From the NCBI GenBank assembly GCA_934489735.1, contig CAKSSR010000025.1, positions 1 through 27,040 of the forward strand: DNA of 27,040 nucleotides, in the 5' to 3' direction. Below are positions 1 to 7,869 of the stretch, piece by piece. How positions within the stretch are numbered: the first letter of the stretch is position 1; each line of letters starts with the position of its first letter. The translations under genes and the position numbers were made by a program. The notes beneath the pieces are model-generated. The model did not search any database. It saw only the letters and a program-made list of their open reading frames with translations, and was not told the DNA's origin. Origin of the DNA: an uncultured Eubacteriales bacterium (GTDB lineage: Bacteria > Bacillota > Clostridia > Oscillospirales > Acutalibacteraceae).

Positions 1-4
1 AAAG

Positions 5-1309
5 ATGGAAAAGGGTAACAGAGCAGGAATAATTACTATTGAGAACAAAATGGCTCAAGACGTACCTACAGATTTAGGGTCAGAATATACTACATACATA
101 GCGGACTTTGGTAATGCACTACGTCCAGGTGGAGGAACAGTCCAAGGAGCGTCTGCTCAAGAAGAGAGCCTTTTTCAATGTTATCCAGATGCATTTCCTA
201 GTCTAGTAGCAGCAAAAGAATATTATGACGCAAACAATGAGGAGTTAGATAGAATGGCATCTGAGCCCAGAAACAAAAGAAGGGCTGCAAAGATTTTAGT
301 CAAGAGAGATTTAATAAAAGAGATAGCAGGTGGCAAATATGGAGAAAAACTTCAGGCAGAAGCAGAAAAAGTGATGAGCGCTAAGTCAGACGAAAGAGAT
401 AGTAAGATAAATGAATTTTTAGCTGGATTACGTGCAAATGAAACGAGAGAAGACTTTGCTACACTTGATAAAATAATTGAAAATGCTAACGGAGAGTATT
501 CTAAGGAAATCCAAGACAAAGCTAAAAAGATATTATTACTACAATCAGATACAGACAAAAAATGGGATGAAAGCGCAAACAAGTGGAGAAAAGATGATAA
601 AATTAAGAAAATGAGAAAAGCCATGAAAGAGCTATATAGTGAAATGCACCTCGAAATAAAACATTCTGTAGACATAAGTAAAGATATCGATACACTCATA
701 GAAGAAAAACAAACCAAAGAAGCAAGCAAAGTCAAAGAGCTATCATTAGAATTAGTTAAAAGAAATGGGTTTAGAAGAATTATAACAATTGCTCCAGCCC
801 CTAAACTTGATGAGTCTAATAACGAAGTCGGAACAAAACCAGGCATGATAGTAATCAATGCCCCAGACTTAAGAACTGTAATCCCTTCACTTGATAAAAA
901 AATTGCAGGTAAACTTATAGCATTTGAGAGAGATGAAGGTAAAGTCTTAAATGATATGCCAGAGGAAGAAAGAAATAAAAAATTCAATGAACTTGCCGGG
1001 CAAGCTTTAGCTGAATCTAAGAATGAGATCAATGAAGTAGTAAAAGAAAGCTTAACACAGCAAATTGGTCAAGGTTTGTTAAACGTCATAGCAAGTATGG
1101 AAGAGGACAAAAAATATGCCGTTGTTTTAGGAGCGGTAGGCTGCGGAGTGTTTAAGTGCGATCCAAACGTAGTAGCAGGAGTATTTAAAGATTTATTAAT
1201 AGACAACGACGGACTTAGAACTAATTTTGATAAAATAATATTTGCAATATATGAACCAAATGGAGTTAAGCTTGGAAAGGCATTTAAGGACGTTTTACAA
1301 ATAAACTAA
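5..1309 (+). CDS. TIGR02452/PARG-like macrodomain protein with a large helical insertion
   Basis: Likely a microbial poly(ADP-ribose) glycohydrolase-type macrodomain protein, a family that removes ADP-ribose from modified targets. Residues 42-54 give the PARG signature GGG-x7-QEE, with Glu54 the expected catalytic acid. The C-terminal segment LGAVGCGVFKCDP (about residue 375) matches the family's conserved Gly-rich block. The family usually has about 270-300 residues. This one has 434, and the excess is a Lys/Glu-rich, probably helical or coiled-coil insertion at about residues 78-255. Only 41 residues precede the GGG, fewer than usual, and the frame is open to the window edge, so the true start may lie upstream. 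It is followed by a terminator, then fic on the same strand. The fold is fairly sure from the motifs; the substrate is inferred. Confidence 0.78.
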   Translation: MEKGNRAGIITIENKMAQDVPTDLGSEYTTYIADFGNALRPGGGTVQGASAQEESLFQCYPDAFPSLVAAKEYYDANNEELDRMASEPRNKRRAAKILVKRDLIKEIAGGKYGEKLQAEAEKVMSAKSDERDSKINEFLAGLRANETREDFATLDKIIENANGEYSKEIQDKAKKILLLQSDTDKKWDESANKWRKDDKIKKMRKAMKELYSEMHLEIKHSVDISKDIDTLIEEKQTKEASKVKELSLELVKRNGFRRIITIAPAPKLDESNNEVGTKPGMIVINAPDLRTVIPSLDKKIAGKLIAFERDEGKVLNDMPEEERNKKFNELAGQALAESKNEINEVVKESLTQQIGQGLLNVIASMEEDKKYAVVLGAVGCGVFKCDPNVVAGVFKDLLIDNDGLRTNFDKIIFAIYEPNGVKLGKAFKDVLQIN

Positions 1310-1378
1310 TCAATATTAACAATAGCGACGATAATTCAACGATGGTTGCTATCGTTTCTTAATATATATAAACAAAAG

Positions 1379-1406
1379 TCCCATAGAAATTACTATGGGA
1401 TTTCTT
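1379..1406 (+). terminator. Rho-independent terminator after the macrodomain gene
   Basis: TCCCATAG (1379-1386) pairs with CTATGGGA (1393-1400) around a six-base loop. TTTCTT follows and an A-run precedes it, so it may work in both directions. It lies 70 bases after the stop codon. Confidence 0.75.
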
Positions 1407-1451
1407 AATCTATCAATAAAATTCACAAATGAGAGCTAAATTGCCAGTAAT

Positions 1452-1480
1452 TTGCATATCACATCAAGATTTGATATAAT
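1452..1480 (+). promoter_or_regulatory. Sigma-A type promoter for fic
   Basis: TTGCAT (1452-1457) and TATAAT (1475-1480) are separated by exactly 17 bases, about 100 bases before the fic start. This suggests fic has its own transcript. Confidence 0.6.
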
Positions 1481-1581
1481 ATAAAGCCATAGAATAGGCA
1501 GATTTAACTTGCAAATATTTATTTTGCTTTAACTAAAACAGATGAGCATATCGTTTACAAAAAGAAGGATAATAGAGGTGT

Positions 1582-2196
1582 ATGATGATAATAATTGAAA
1601 ACAAATTAGGAATTACGAATTCGGCAGAGCTAGCTCGAGAAGAAGAGAGAATAAGCAAGGAAAAAGCCATCCAACTGTTTGAAAATAAAATATTAGACAA
1701 CCTTCAGGTAGGGAAGTTCTCGACTTTACAAGCGATCCATAAGTATTTATTTGAAGACATTTATGATTTCGCTGGAAGAATTCGAACAGTAAATATTGCA
1801 AAAGGTAACTTTCGCTTTGCATCAGCGATATATCTTGAAGCAGCACTTAAAAGCATTGATACAATGCCACAATCAAGTTTCAATGAAATAGTTGAAAAAT
1901 ATGTAGAAATGAATATCGCCCACCCATTTAGAGAAGGAAATGGACGTAGCACTCGTATTTGGCTTGATCATATATTAAAAAATGAGATAAATGAAGTGAT
2001 TGACTGGAGCAAGGTGAACAAAGAGGACTATTTACTTGCAATGGAACGCAGTCCAATTAAAGATATCGAGATAAAGTATGTTTTAAGAGAAGCTTTGACA
2101 GAGGAGATAAATAGTAGAGAAATCTACATGAAAGGCATAGACCACAGCTACTATTACGAAGGTTATAGGACATTTAAAATCGAAGAGTTAATGTGA
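1582..2196 (+). CDS. fic: Fic family protein adenylyltransferase, class III (self-inhibited)
   Basis: Transfers AMP from ATP onto hydroxyl side chains of target proteins. The Fic core motif HPFREGNGRSTR spans residues 114-125, with catalytic His114. The C-terminal helix carries SYYYEG (Ser189, Glu193), the (S/T)xxxE(G/N) inhibitory motif. Such a motif at the C-terminus defines class III Fic proteins, in which oligomerisation or autoAMPylation relieves inhibition. This fits the absence of a separate antitoxin gene. The length of 204 residues is normal. The protein could start at ATG 1582 or at the next codon, ATG 1585, which is better spaced from AGAGGTG (1574-1580). The target is unknown. Confidence 0.9.
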   Translation: MMIIIENKLGITNSAELAREEERISKEKAIQLFENKILDNLQVGKFSTLQAIHKYLFEDIYDFAGRIRTVNIAKGNFRFASAIYLEAALKSIDTMPQSSFNEIVEKYVEMNIAHPFREGNGRSTRIWLDHILKNEINEVIDWSKVNKEDYLLAMERSPIKDIEIKYVLREALTEEINSREIYMKGIDHSYYYEGYRTFKIEELM

Positions 2197-2206
2197 AATT
2201 ATTTAG

Positions 2207-2391
2207 AAAAATCAAGGAATTATCTATGATCTTTTTCAATCTATCAACGAAATTCAAGGAAAAGGCATAAACATATTAAATTTTGAAAGACATAAAATAA
2301 GTACCTAGACCTTAGAAACAATCTTCAGGAACAAAGAATATACGTTTTAGTTAAAGATATTTTAAAAAATCCAAACTTAATTACAAAGTAA
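2207..2391 (+). pseudogene. Possible decayed coding relic downstream of fic
   Basis: Two adjacent reading frames without start codons read like protein. The first contains YDLFQSINEIQGKGINILNF. After a frame change the second contains YLDLRNNLQEQRIYVLVKDI and ends at TAA 2389-2391. One frameshift would join them. No family was recognised, and at this AT content chance open frames are common, so this is weak. Confidence 0.22.
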
Positions 2392-2399
2392 AAGTTCAA

Positions 2400-2498
2400 T
2401 TATTTTAATCTGTCATCCATTTTTTCAAGTGGATGATAATATTTTTTTATTTCTGCTTTCTCTGAGTTAACTTTTCGTGAAATTTCAGCACAAAGTCC
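2400..2498 (-). pseudogene. Possible C-terminal coding relic downstream of priA
   Basis: A 32-codon stretch open between two TAA codons, with no start codon, encodes a charged peptide containing EISRKVNSEKAEIKKYYHPL. It sits after priA, where many Firmicutes carry def and fmt, but it does not look like either. It overlaps the hairpin at 2413-2436. Confidence 0.18.
2413..2447 (+). terminator. Rho-independent terminator on the fic strand
   Basis: TCATCCA (2413-2419) pairs with TGGATGA (2430-2436), followed by TAATA and a run of seven T. It lies about 215 bases after the fic stop and protects the convergent priA gene from read-through. Confidence 0.55.
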
Positions 2499-2522
2499 TT
2501 AATTTAGCCTTTCGATTGTAAA

Positions 2523-5009
2523 TTAAACTGTCACATTAGGATTTACATCTATAGATATCTTTGGACGTTTTGCCCTTTTTAGAAATTCAATATAAACTTC
2601 TGATAACATATTTCTAAATTTCTTTGAATTCTTGCATTTTATTATTATTTTATATCTAAATTCGTCATTTACTTTTAAGATCGAAGCTGCTGATGGTCCA
2701 AATATTGATATTGGTATTTCATTATACTTCTCATTCAAAGCAGTTTTTAATATATTTATAAAAAATTTCGAATCTTCCTTAGCTTTAGCTTCCTCGCTCC
2801 CAAAAAATGATACCACTACGATATCTGAAAATGGCGGATATAACATAGTTCTACGAATTTCTATCTCAGAGTCATAAAATCTTTCATAATTCTGATCCGA
2901 AGCCAACTTAATGATTGAATTTTCAGGGGTATACGTTTGAATTATTGCTATTCCCTTATCGTCTCCTCGTCCAGACCTTCCTATTGTCTGAGTAATCAAA
3001 GAAAAAGCCCTTTCGCTGCTTCTAAAATCTTCCCCATACAAAGTCTGGTCGGCAGATAATATACATGCCAACGTTACCTTAGGGAAATTTAATCCTTTAG
3101 AAACCATTTGTGTCCCTATCATAATATCGTAGTCCCCTTGCAAAAACTTACTTATATTTTCTTCATAAGAGAACTTTGAGTTAATAGAGTCTGCGTCCAT
3201 CCTTAAAATTCTTGCTTTTGGAAACAGATCCTTTAATTTTTCTTGAACTTTTTGTGTCCCACATCCAATTACTCTTAAAGAATCCTCGCCGCACTTTGGG
3301 CAGGTCGTATCATATTGCTGAGAAAATCCACAATAATGGCACATAAATCTATTATTTCTTGCATGGTAGACCATTGAGACACTACATCTTGGGCAAGTCA
3401 ATACTTCTCCGCACTTGCAGCATGAGATAAAGGTACTATGTCCTCGTCTGTTCAACAATATGACAGATTGCAAGTGATTTTTTAAATTATCTTTAATTGC
3501 TCTCATCAAATCCAAACTAAATATTTCTTTTTCTTCAGTAAGCGATTCTTCTTCATTCATATCTACTATTTGTACTTTTGGTAGCAATGCTTTTCCATAT
3601 CTTTTATTAATCTTTGTCAATCCATATATGCCATTACTTGCAAAGTAGTAACTTTCCACACATGGGGTTGCAGAAGATAAAACCAGTAAGCATTTATGTT
3701 CATTGCATCTAAACTTAGCCAATTCTCTCGCATGAAACTTTGGATTTGATTCAGATCTATAAGAACTTTCTTGTTCTTCGTCAACAATTATCAAACCGAT
3801 ATCATCTAATGGTGCAAATATTGCAGATCTTGTTCCTATTGCTATCTTTGCCTTTTTTTCTTTGATACGTCTCCATTCGTCAAATCTTTCTCCTGCTGAC
3901 AATCCGCTGTGAAATACGGCTATATTTTCTCCAAATCTTTCTCGAAATATTCTAGTCAGTTGGGGGGTGAGTGCTATTTCTGGGACCATAACTATCACGC
4001 CCTTGTCATCTTCAATTGCTTTATCTATCAATGACATAAATACAGATGTTTTTCCACTTCCCGTCACTCCGAATAATAAAGATACGTTTGGTTTGCCTGA
4101 CTTATATTTATCATACAGATAATCAAAAGACTTCTGTTGATCCTCTGTCAAAGTAATCTTTTCTATTTTCTGTTCAACTTTATCTCTATAAGGCGTTCGG
4201 TAATGCATTCTTGTTACAAGTCTAACCACATCTTTTTTTTCTAAAGCTTTAACAACTGCCGATGTCATCCCTGTAAAATATAATAATTCTTTTAATGATA
4301 TATCTTTTTTATTCTTCAAAAATTCGTATACTACCCTTTGTTTTTCTGTCAGTTTTATATCTTCTGGTGAAGTTTGATTATTTATCTCTACAAATATAGC
4401 CGTTGCGCTTTTAATTGCATTACTAGACTCTGAAAATTCCTCCACTATATCATATTCTATCAATTTTTTTAAAATTTTTTCAAGCTTATCCTTATCAAAG
4501 TCTACCATTTTCTTACTTATGTCAGCCAGCGTTGCACATTTCTTACTGGTCAATATATTTATCACTGACAGCTCTTCTTTTGTCAACAAAGCATTTACAT
4601 ATTCCTGCGATACAATTTTATACTTCTTGCTTGTTTTTAGCTTAGCTCCCACAGGCGTTATTGCCCTTATGGCTTCATATAGAGTACAAAAGTATCTATT
4701 TTTCATAAAGATAGCTAATTTTATCATTTCCTCATTCAAGATAGGCGAATCGTCTATTAATTCAGATATATTCTTTATTTTTTCATCGTACGTTGATGTC
4801 TTTTCAATCGATATTATTAGTCCCTCTCTTTTTTCTCGATTTCTGCCAAAACTAACAAGAACTCTACTTCCTGCTCTTGCTTTATGCTTAATCTTATCCG
4901 GGACATAGTAGCTGTATAATATATCAAAGTCGTACCTAGTCTTATCCACCGCAACTTTTGCAATTAAAAAATAAGAGGGGGTTGCCCCCTCTAAAAAAAT
5001 ATCATTCAT
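2523..5009 (-). CDS. priA: Primosomal protein N' (replication restart helicase PriA)
   Basis: A 3'-5' superfamily 2 DNA helicase that recognises stalled forks and reloads the replicative helicase. The order of parts is an N-terminal DNA-binding domain (about 10-110), a winged-helix region (about 215-275), Walker A GVTGSGKT (314-321), Walker B DEEQ (410-413), the zinc module and a C-terminal helicase lobe. Eight zinc ligands form four CxxC pairs: C530/C533, C539/C542, C557/C560 and C570/C573. The usual fourth Walker B residue is His (DEEH); here it is Gln. The start ATG overlaps the end of gmk-rpoZ by 8 bases, so the two are translationally coupled. The 828-residue length is normal for Firmicutes. 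The coaBC gene often found between rpoZ and priA is absent. Confidence 0.97.
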   Translation of the reverse strand: MNDIFLEGATPSYFLIAKVAVDKTRYDFDILYSYYVPDKIKHKARAGSRVLVSFGRNREKREGLIISIEKTSTYDEKIKNISELIDDSPILNEEMIKLAIFMKNRYFCTLYEAIRAITPVGAKLKTSKKYKIVSQEYVNALLTKEELSVINILTSKKCATLADISKKMVDFDKDKLEKILKKLIEYDIVEEFSESSNAIKSATAIFVEINNQTSPEDIKLTEKQRVVYEFLKNKKDISLKELLYFTGMTSAVVKALEKKDVVRLVTRMHYRTPYRDKVEQKIEKITLTEDQQKSFDYLYDKYKSGKPNVSLLFGVTGSGKTSVFMSLIDKAIEDDKGVIVMVPEIALTPQLTRIFRERFGENIAVFHSGLSAGERFDEWRRIKEKKAKIAIGTRSAIFAPLDDIGLIIVDEEQESSYRSESNPKFHARELAKFRCNEHKCLLVLSSATPCVESYYFASNGIYGLTKINKRYGKALLPKVQIVDMNEEESLTEEKEIFSLDLMRAIKDNLKNHLQSVILLNRRGHSTFISCCKCGEVLTCPRCSVSMVYHARNNRFMCHYCGFSQQYDTTCPKCGEDSLRVIGCGTQKVQEKLKDLFPKARILRMDADSINSKFSYEENISKFLQGDYDIMIGTQMVSKGLNFPKVTLACILSADQTLYGEDFRSSERAFSLITQTIGRSGRGDDKGIAIIQTYTPENSIIKLASDQNYERFYDSEIEIRRTMLYPPFSDIVVVSFFGSEEAKAKEDSKFFINILKTALNEKYNEIPISIFGPSAASILKVNDEFRYKIIIKCKNSKKFRNMLSEVYIEFLKRAKRPKISIDVNPNVTV

Positions 5010-5793
5010 TTATATCAGGCTCCAAAATAAAGTACTTTCCTTCTTTGAAGTCGTTAATTGCCATCATAACAGGTTTTTCTGTTGATGACTCTCCTCTATT
5101 TTCTAATTCATCAGATATGTCTCTTGCTCTTTTTGCCACTCCTATTACTAATGGATATCTATTTTCCTTACCTGATAACATTGCCTCGACTGATGGTTTC
5201 AATATATTTATTTCTTTATTATGCAATATACGTTCTTCTTTTATTATCTTTGAAATATTTTCTGCACAAACGTCAACTTCTTCATTAAGTACTTTGTAGT
5301 CATAATTATTAGACTCATTTATCTCTATTCTTCCTATTTCTAGACGTTTCTTTATTTCTTCTTCGCTGTCGGTGCCTCTTTCTATCAATCTTCTTTTTAA
5401 TTCCTCTTCTGAAGGAGGCAATATGAATATAGTTACGCAGTCCGGGATCTTAGATTTCACGTTAATGCATCCATTGACTTCAATTATCAATAACACATCC
5501 GTGCCTTCACTTCTCCATTTGTCTATCTGTTCTAATGGAGTCCCATACAAATTGTCACAGTACGTAGTATATTCTAACATTTTCCCATTACTAACCTTTT
5601 CTTCGAATTCCTCTCTAGATAAGAAAAAGTAATCTTCTCCATCAACTTCATTTTCTCTTTTATCTCTAGTCGTTGCCGATACAGATAGTTTTATATTACT
5701 ATCAATTTCAAGTAATTTACTTGCGACTGTATCTTTTCCTGCGCCAGATGGCCCTGATATCACTATTAGTAAACCTTTTTTATCTTTTTTCAT
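5002..5793 (-). CDS. gmk: Guanylate kinase fused to RNA polymerase omega subunit
   Basis: Residues 1 to about 187 are guanylate kinase, which makes GDP from GMP with ATP. They show P-loop GPSGAGK (14-20), the GMP-binding block SATTRDKRENEVDGEDYFF (39-57) and NLYGTP (81-86). Residues about 197-256 read as an omega subunit (RpoZ): ILKPSVEAML, NRYPLVIGVAKRARD, then KPVMMAINDFKEGK. Omega normally is a separate protein of about 65-90 residues encoded just after gmk. Here the frame runs through without a stop. A TTG at 5202 could start a separate omega, but it has only a weak upstream AAAGAA. The start ATG lacks a clear Shine-Dalgarno site. The gene lies between remA and priA, with an 8-base overlap into priA. 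Confidence 0.92.
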   Translation of the reverse strand: MKKDKKGLLIVISGPSGAGKDTVASKLLEIDSNIKLSVSATTRDKRENEVDGEDYFFLSREEFEEKVSNGKMLEYTTYCDNLYGTPLEQIDKWRSEGTDVLLIIEVNGCINVKSKIPDCVTIFILPPSEEELKRRLIERGTDSEEEIKKRLEIGRIEINESNNYDYKVLNEEVDVCAENISKIIKEERILHNKEINILKPSVEAMLSGKENRYPLVIGVAKRARDISDELENRGESSTEKPVMMAINDFKEGKYFILEPDINE

Positions 5794-5844
5794 TTAATTT
5801 AAACGAAATCAATCCAATTTTTAAAAATCAGATAACAATTCGTT

Positions 5845-5870
5845 CTCGCCCTCAGGCGAGCCTCCTCTCT
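5845..5870 (-). promoter_or_regulatory. GC-rich hairpin next to an orphan AGGAGG in the remA-gmk gap
   Basis: CTCGCC (5845-5850), loop CTCA and GGCGAG (5855-5860) form a perfect 6-bp GC-rich stem in otherwise AT-rich DNA. On the - strand it is directly preceded by AGAGAGGAGG, an ideal ribosome-binding site with no start codon at the right distance. No T-run follows, so it is not a normal terminator. It could affect translation or RNA processing between remA and gmk-rpoZ. Confidence 0.35.
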
Positions 5871-5928
5871 GTTAAGTAATATTTTCTTAATGTTTCTTGC
5901 AATTGTTAACTTTTTGTCTATTTTCTGA

Positions 5929-6201
5929 TCAACATTGAGATATTTCTACATCATTTACTTGATCATTTGCTCTATTCAGAATAGATTCAGATGAAAGTGC
6001 TGACAAAATAACATGATCGCTGTCCATTATTATCACAGATTTCGTTTTTCTTCCATATGATGCATCGATTAAGTTACCATGTTCCTTTGCATCTTGTACT
6101 ATTCTTTTAATAGGAGCTGAATCGGGGCTAACTACCGATATCAAATGCTCAAGCGAAACTAAATTTCCAAAGCCTATATTAATTAATTTCAATTTTTGCA
6201 T
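5929..6201 (-). CDS. remA: RemA/DUF370 DNA-binding regulator
   Basis: A small DNA-binding protein. In Bacillus subtilis RemA activates extracellular matrix and osmoprotection genes. The whole family core is present: INIGFGNLVS, the IVSPDSAPIKR-like segment, the glycine loop DASYGRKTKSVIIMDSDHV and the C-terminal ILSALS. Its 90 residues are typical. It is the first gene of a remA, gmk-rpoZ, priA operon; yicC, commonly upstream, is missing. The ATG at 6201 has only CGGA before it. A TTG three codons in would give the canonical MKLINIGFGN start. The family is certain; its regulon here is unknown. Confidence 0.93.
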   Translation of the reverse strand: MQKLKLINIGFGNLVSLEHLISVVSPDSAPIKRIVQDAKEHGNLIDASYGRKTKSVIIMDSDHVILSALSSESILNRANDQVNDVEISQC

Positions 6202-6202
6202 T

Positions 6203-6283
6203 CCGTTGTCAGCATAAATCTTGAAATCTTATTTAGTTTTCAATTCTACAAGTTCAACTTACATTATATTATATTGACAACGG
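6203..6283 (-). promoter_or_regulatory. Inverted repeat in the remA leader touching the start region
   Basis: CCGTTGTCA (6203-6211) and TGACAACGG (6275-6283) are perfect 9-base inverted arms 63 bases apart. In the - strand mRNA the second arm ends directly before the remA start codon and contains its only ribosome-binding-like bases. Pairing would hide the start. It could instead be a pair of operator half-sites. A second small hairpin, GAAAGG-ACTT-CCTTTC, lies at 6341-6356 in the same leader. Confidence 0.35.
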
Positions 6284-6436
6284 GGTTCACCACCTTTTCA
6301 CTAGATTCTTACCTTTCTCAATTCATTTCAACATCTTTCTGAAAGGACTTCCTTTCCCAAGGCAAAAGTCAAAATTTTTAAACTAAATGTCATCCAATGG
6401 TATGCTATTTTCGTTCCCAATATTAATTATACTATT

Positions 6437-6465
6437 ATTTTATCAAAAGTAATTACAAATTTCAA
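6437..6465 (-). promoter_or_regulatory. Sigma-A type promoter for the remA operon
   Basis: On the - strand TTGAAA (6465-6460) and TAAAAT (6442-6437) are 17 bases apart. Transcription would begin near 6430, leaving a leader of about 230 bases before remA. A second TATAAT lies at 6431-6426. Confidence 0.55.
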
Positions 6466-6473
6466 GTCAATAC

Positions 6474-6505
6474 AAATCTCTGCCAGGTATTTTTGACAGA
6501 GATTT
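6474..6505 (-). terminator. Terminator after cdaR
   Basis: AAATCTCTG (6474-6482) and CAGAGATTT (6497-6505) form a 9-bp stem about 25 bases after the cdaR stop. On the - strand only TTTGTATT follows, so it is moderate. On the + strand a T-run follows at 6511-6517. Confidence 0.55.
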
Positions 6506-6529
6506 CTTAAATTTTTTTAATATTCTTTA

Positions 6530-7861
6530 CTAATTATTAACTTTTTCTTGACCTTCCCTGCATCCCACAATAACTTTATACTTTCCATATACCCAGCAAG
6601 CATTATGATTAGCAATTACTAAATTCAATGGCATTTCAGCATATCCAACCATTGATTCTTTTCCGCTCATATCGATTCTTGCTTCTATATCTTTGGCTGT
6701 TAGTCTAAATATCTGATCTGTAGGTCCCACCACTATAACTTTTATATTATTTGAGTAACATCTCAATGAATCTTTGTCAGCTGAGTTAATAAATGAAAAC
6801 TTATTTATCGATATTTCTTTTTGGACTAAATCCTTCGTATTTATACTCACCCTCGCATGAGATATGTCATTCAATATCTTACAATCCATTGGTAATATTA
6901 TTGGGACTTCGATATTATTCTTAGACGTGTCTATTGTTGAGAAGTCAATTGGTCCTAACTTTATGCTATGTAATTTAGAAAAAGTCTCTTCTGATGCTGC
7001 TACATCCAAAACATTAGGAATTATTGCCGTTACAAAGTTAGATGTCTCTATCCCTGTTGGCATTCCATTGAATTCACAAGACACATTTAATGTCCTCTTT
7101 GATAAGACTACTATTGTCACGTCAACCTCATTACTTGACAATACTATATTATTGCTTTTTATTACATTCCCATCCTTGTCTTGCATTATCAATGGTATTG
7201 ATTCTGTTATTGTTTGCTTTATCGGCTCGTTAAACTCTTTCTTCGCTACTATTTTACTTACTTTAGATATTTCTGACTCCGGGCCGGATATTGTCACATT
7301 TTCGAATGAGAAATTCAAATCCCCTTTATAATATTCATCCGGAGAAGTATATTTTATGTCCTTTTCTATCTTAAATTCAACCTCTTTGTAATTATCCACG
7401 ACTATATTCAAAAATCCTGGTGATATGTCAGACAATATCTCATAATCTGTAAGTACTCCTGCTTTTTTTGCAGTTAATGCAAGCGTGTAGTTACCTGGTG
7501 CATTTATAAAGCTAGCCTGTTGTGCGACTATTTTTATGTCGTTCTTCGTAAGCTGGCCAACAACTATTCTACTTCCTACAGCTGTTACGCTAGCCGTTAC
7601 GTCCTGACCTGAAAATATTCGAAGTCCGTCATCCATTGCTGAATCAGAAAGACTAACTGACACCGGTATATTAGAAATTACAATCGAAATGTTCTCTGTG
7701 CTCATAATTGATACAATTATCCAAGAAACTATTGCAATCAGTACAGAAATGATAGCCACGCTTCGATTACTCTTAAATAATCTTTGCAAAAATAAAGATT
7801 CTAATATTTTTTTAATCCATATAAAAAAAGCTTTAATATTTATTATAATTCTATTTATCAT
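6530..7861 (-). CDS. cdaR: YbbR-domain regulator of the c-di-AMP synthase (CdaR)
   Basis: A membrane-anchored protein with extracytoplasmic YbbR domains that binds and modulates CdaA. One transmembrane helix lies at residues 33-53 (VAIISVLIAIVSWIIVSIM). After it come about four diverged YbbR repeats, shown by recurring patterns such as VSVSLSD, YKEVEFKIEKDI, VTISGPESEISKV and IKVIVVGPTDQI. Its 443 residues are typical. It begins 8 bases after cdaA with AGGTGA as ribosome-binding site, so the pair is one operon. The glmM gene that usually follows is not here; a terminator closes the transcript. Confidence 0.9.
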   Translation of the reverse strand: MINRIIINIKAFFIWIKKILESLFLQRLFKSNRSVAIISVLIAIVSWIIVSIMSTENISIVISNIPVSVSLSDSAMDDGLRIFSGQDVTASVTAVGSRIVVGQLTKNDIKIVAQQASFINAPGNYTLALTAKKAGVLTDYEILSDISPGFLNIVVDNYKEVEFKIEKDIKYTSPDEYYKGDLNFSFENVTISGPESEISKVSKIVAKKEFNEPIKQTITESIPLIMQDKDGNVIKSNNIVLSSNEVDVTIVVLSKRTLNVSCEFNGMPTGIETSNFVTAIIPNVLDVAASEETFSKLHSIKLGPIDFSTIDTSKNNIEVPIILPMDCKILNDISHARVSINTKDLVQKEISINKFSFINSADKDSLRCYSNNIKVIVVGPTDQIFRLTAKDIEARIDMSGKESMVGYAEMPLNLVIANHNACWVYGKYKVIVGCREGQEKVNN

Positions 7862-7869
7862 AAAGTCAC

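Noticed and set aside
352..1032. 226-codon open frame on the - strand inside the macrodomain gene
   Set aside because: It lies antisense to a gene with clear family motifs and shows only low-complexity Ser/Leu/Ile sequence typical of antisense frames.
5002..5211. Separate rpoZ starting at the internal TTG 5202
   Set aside because: The frame is continuous with gmk and the TTG has only a weak upstream site, so a fusion is simpler. It is kept as a test in the findings.
4519..5632. Several + strand open frames over priA and gmk-rpoZ
   Set aside because: They are antisense to strongly conserved genes and have no recognisable domains or ribosome-binding sites.
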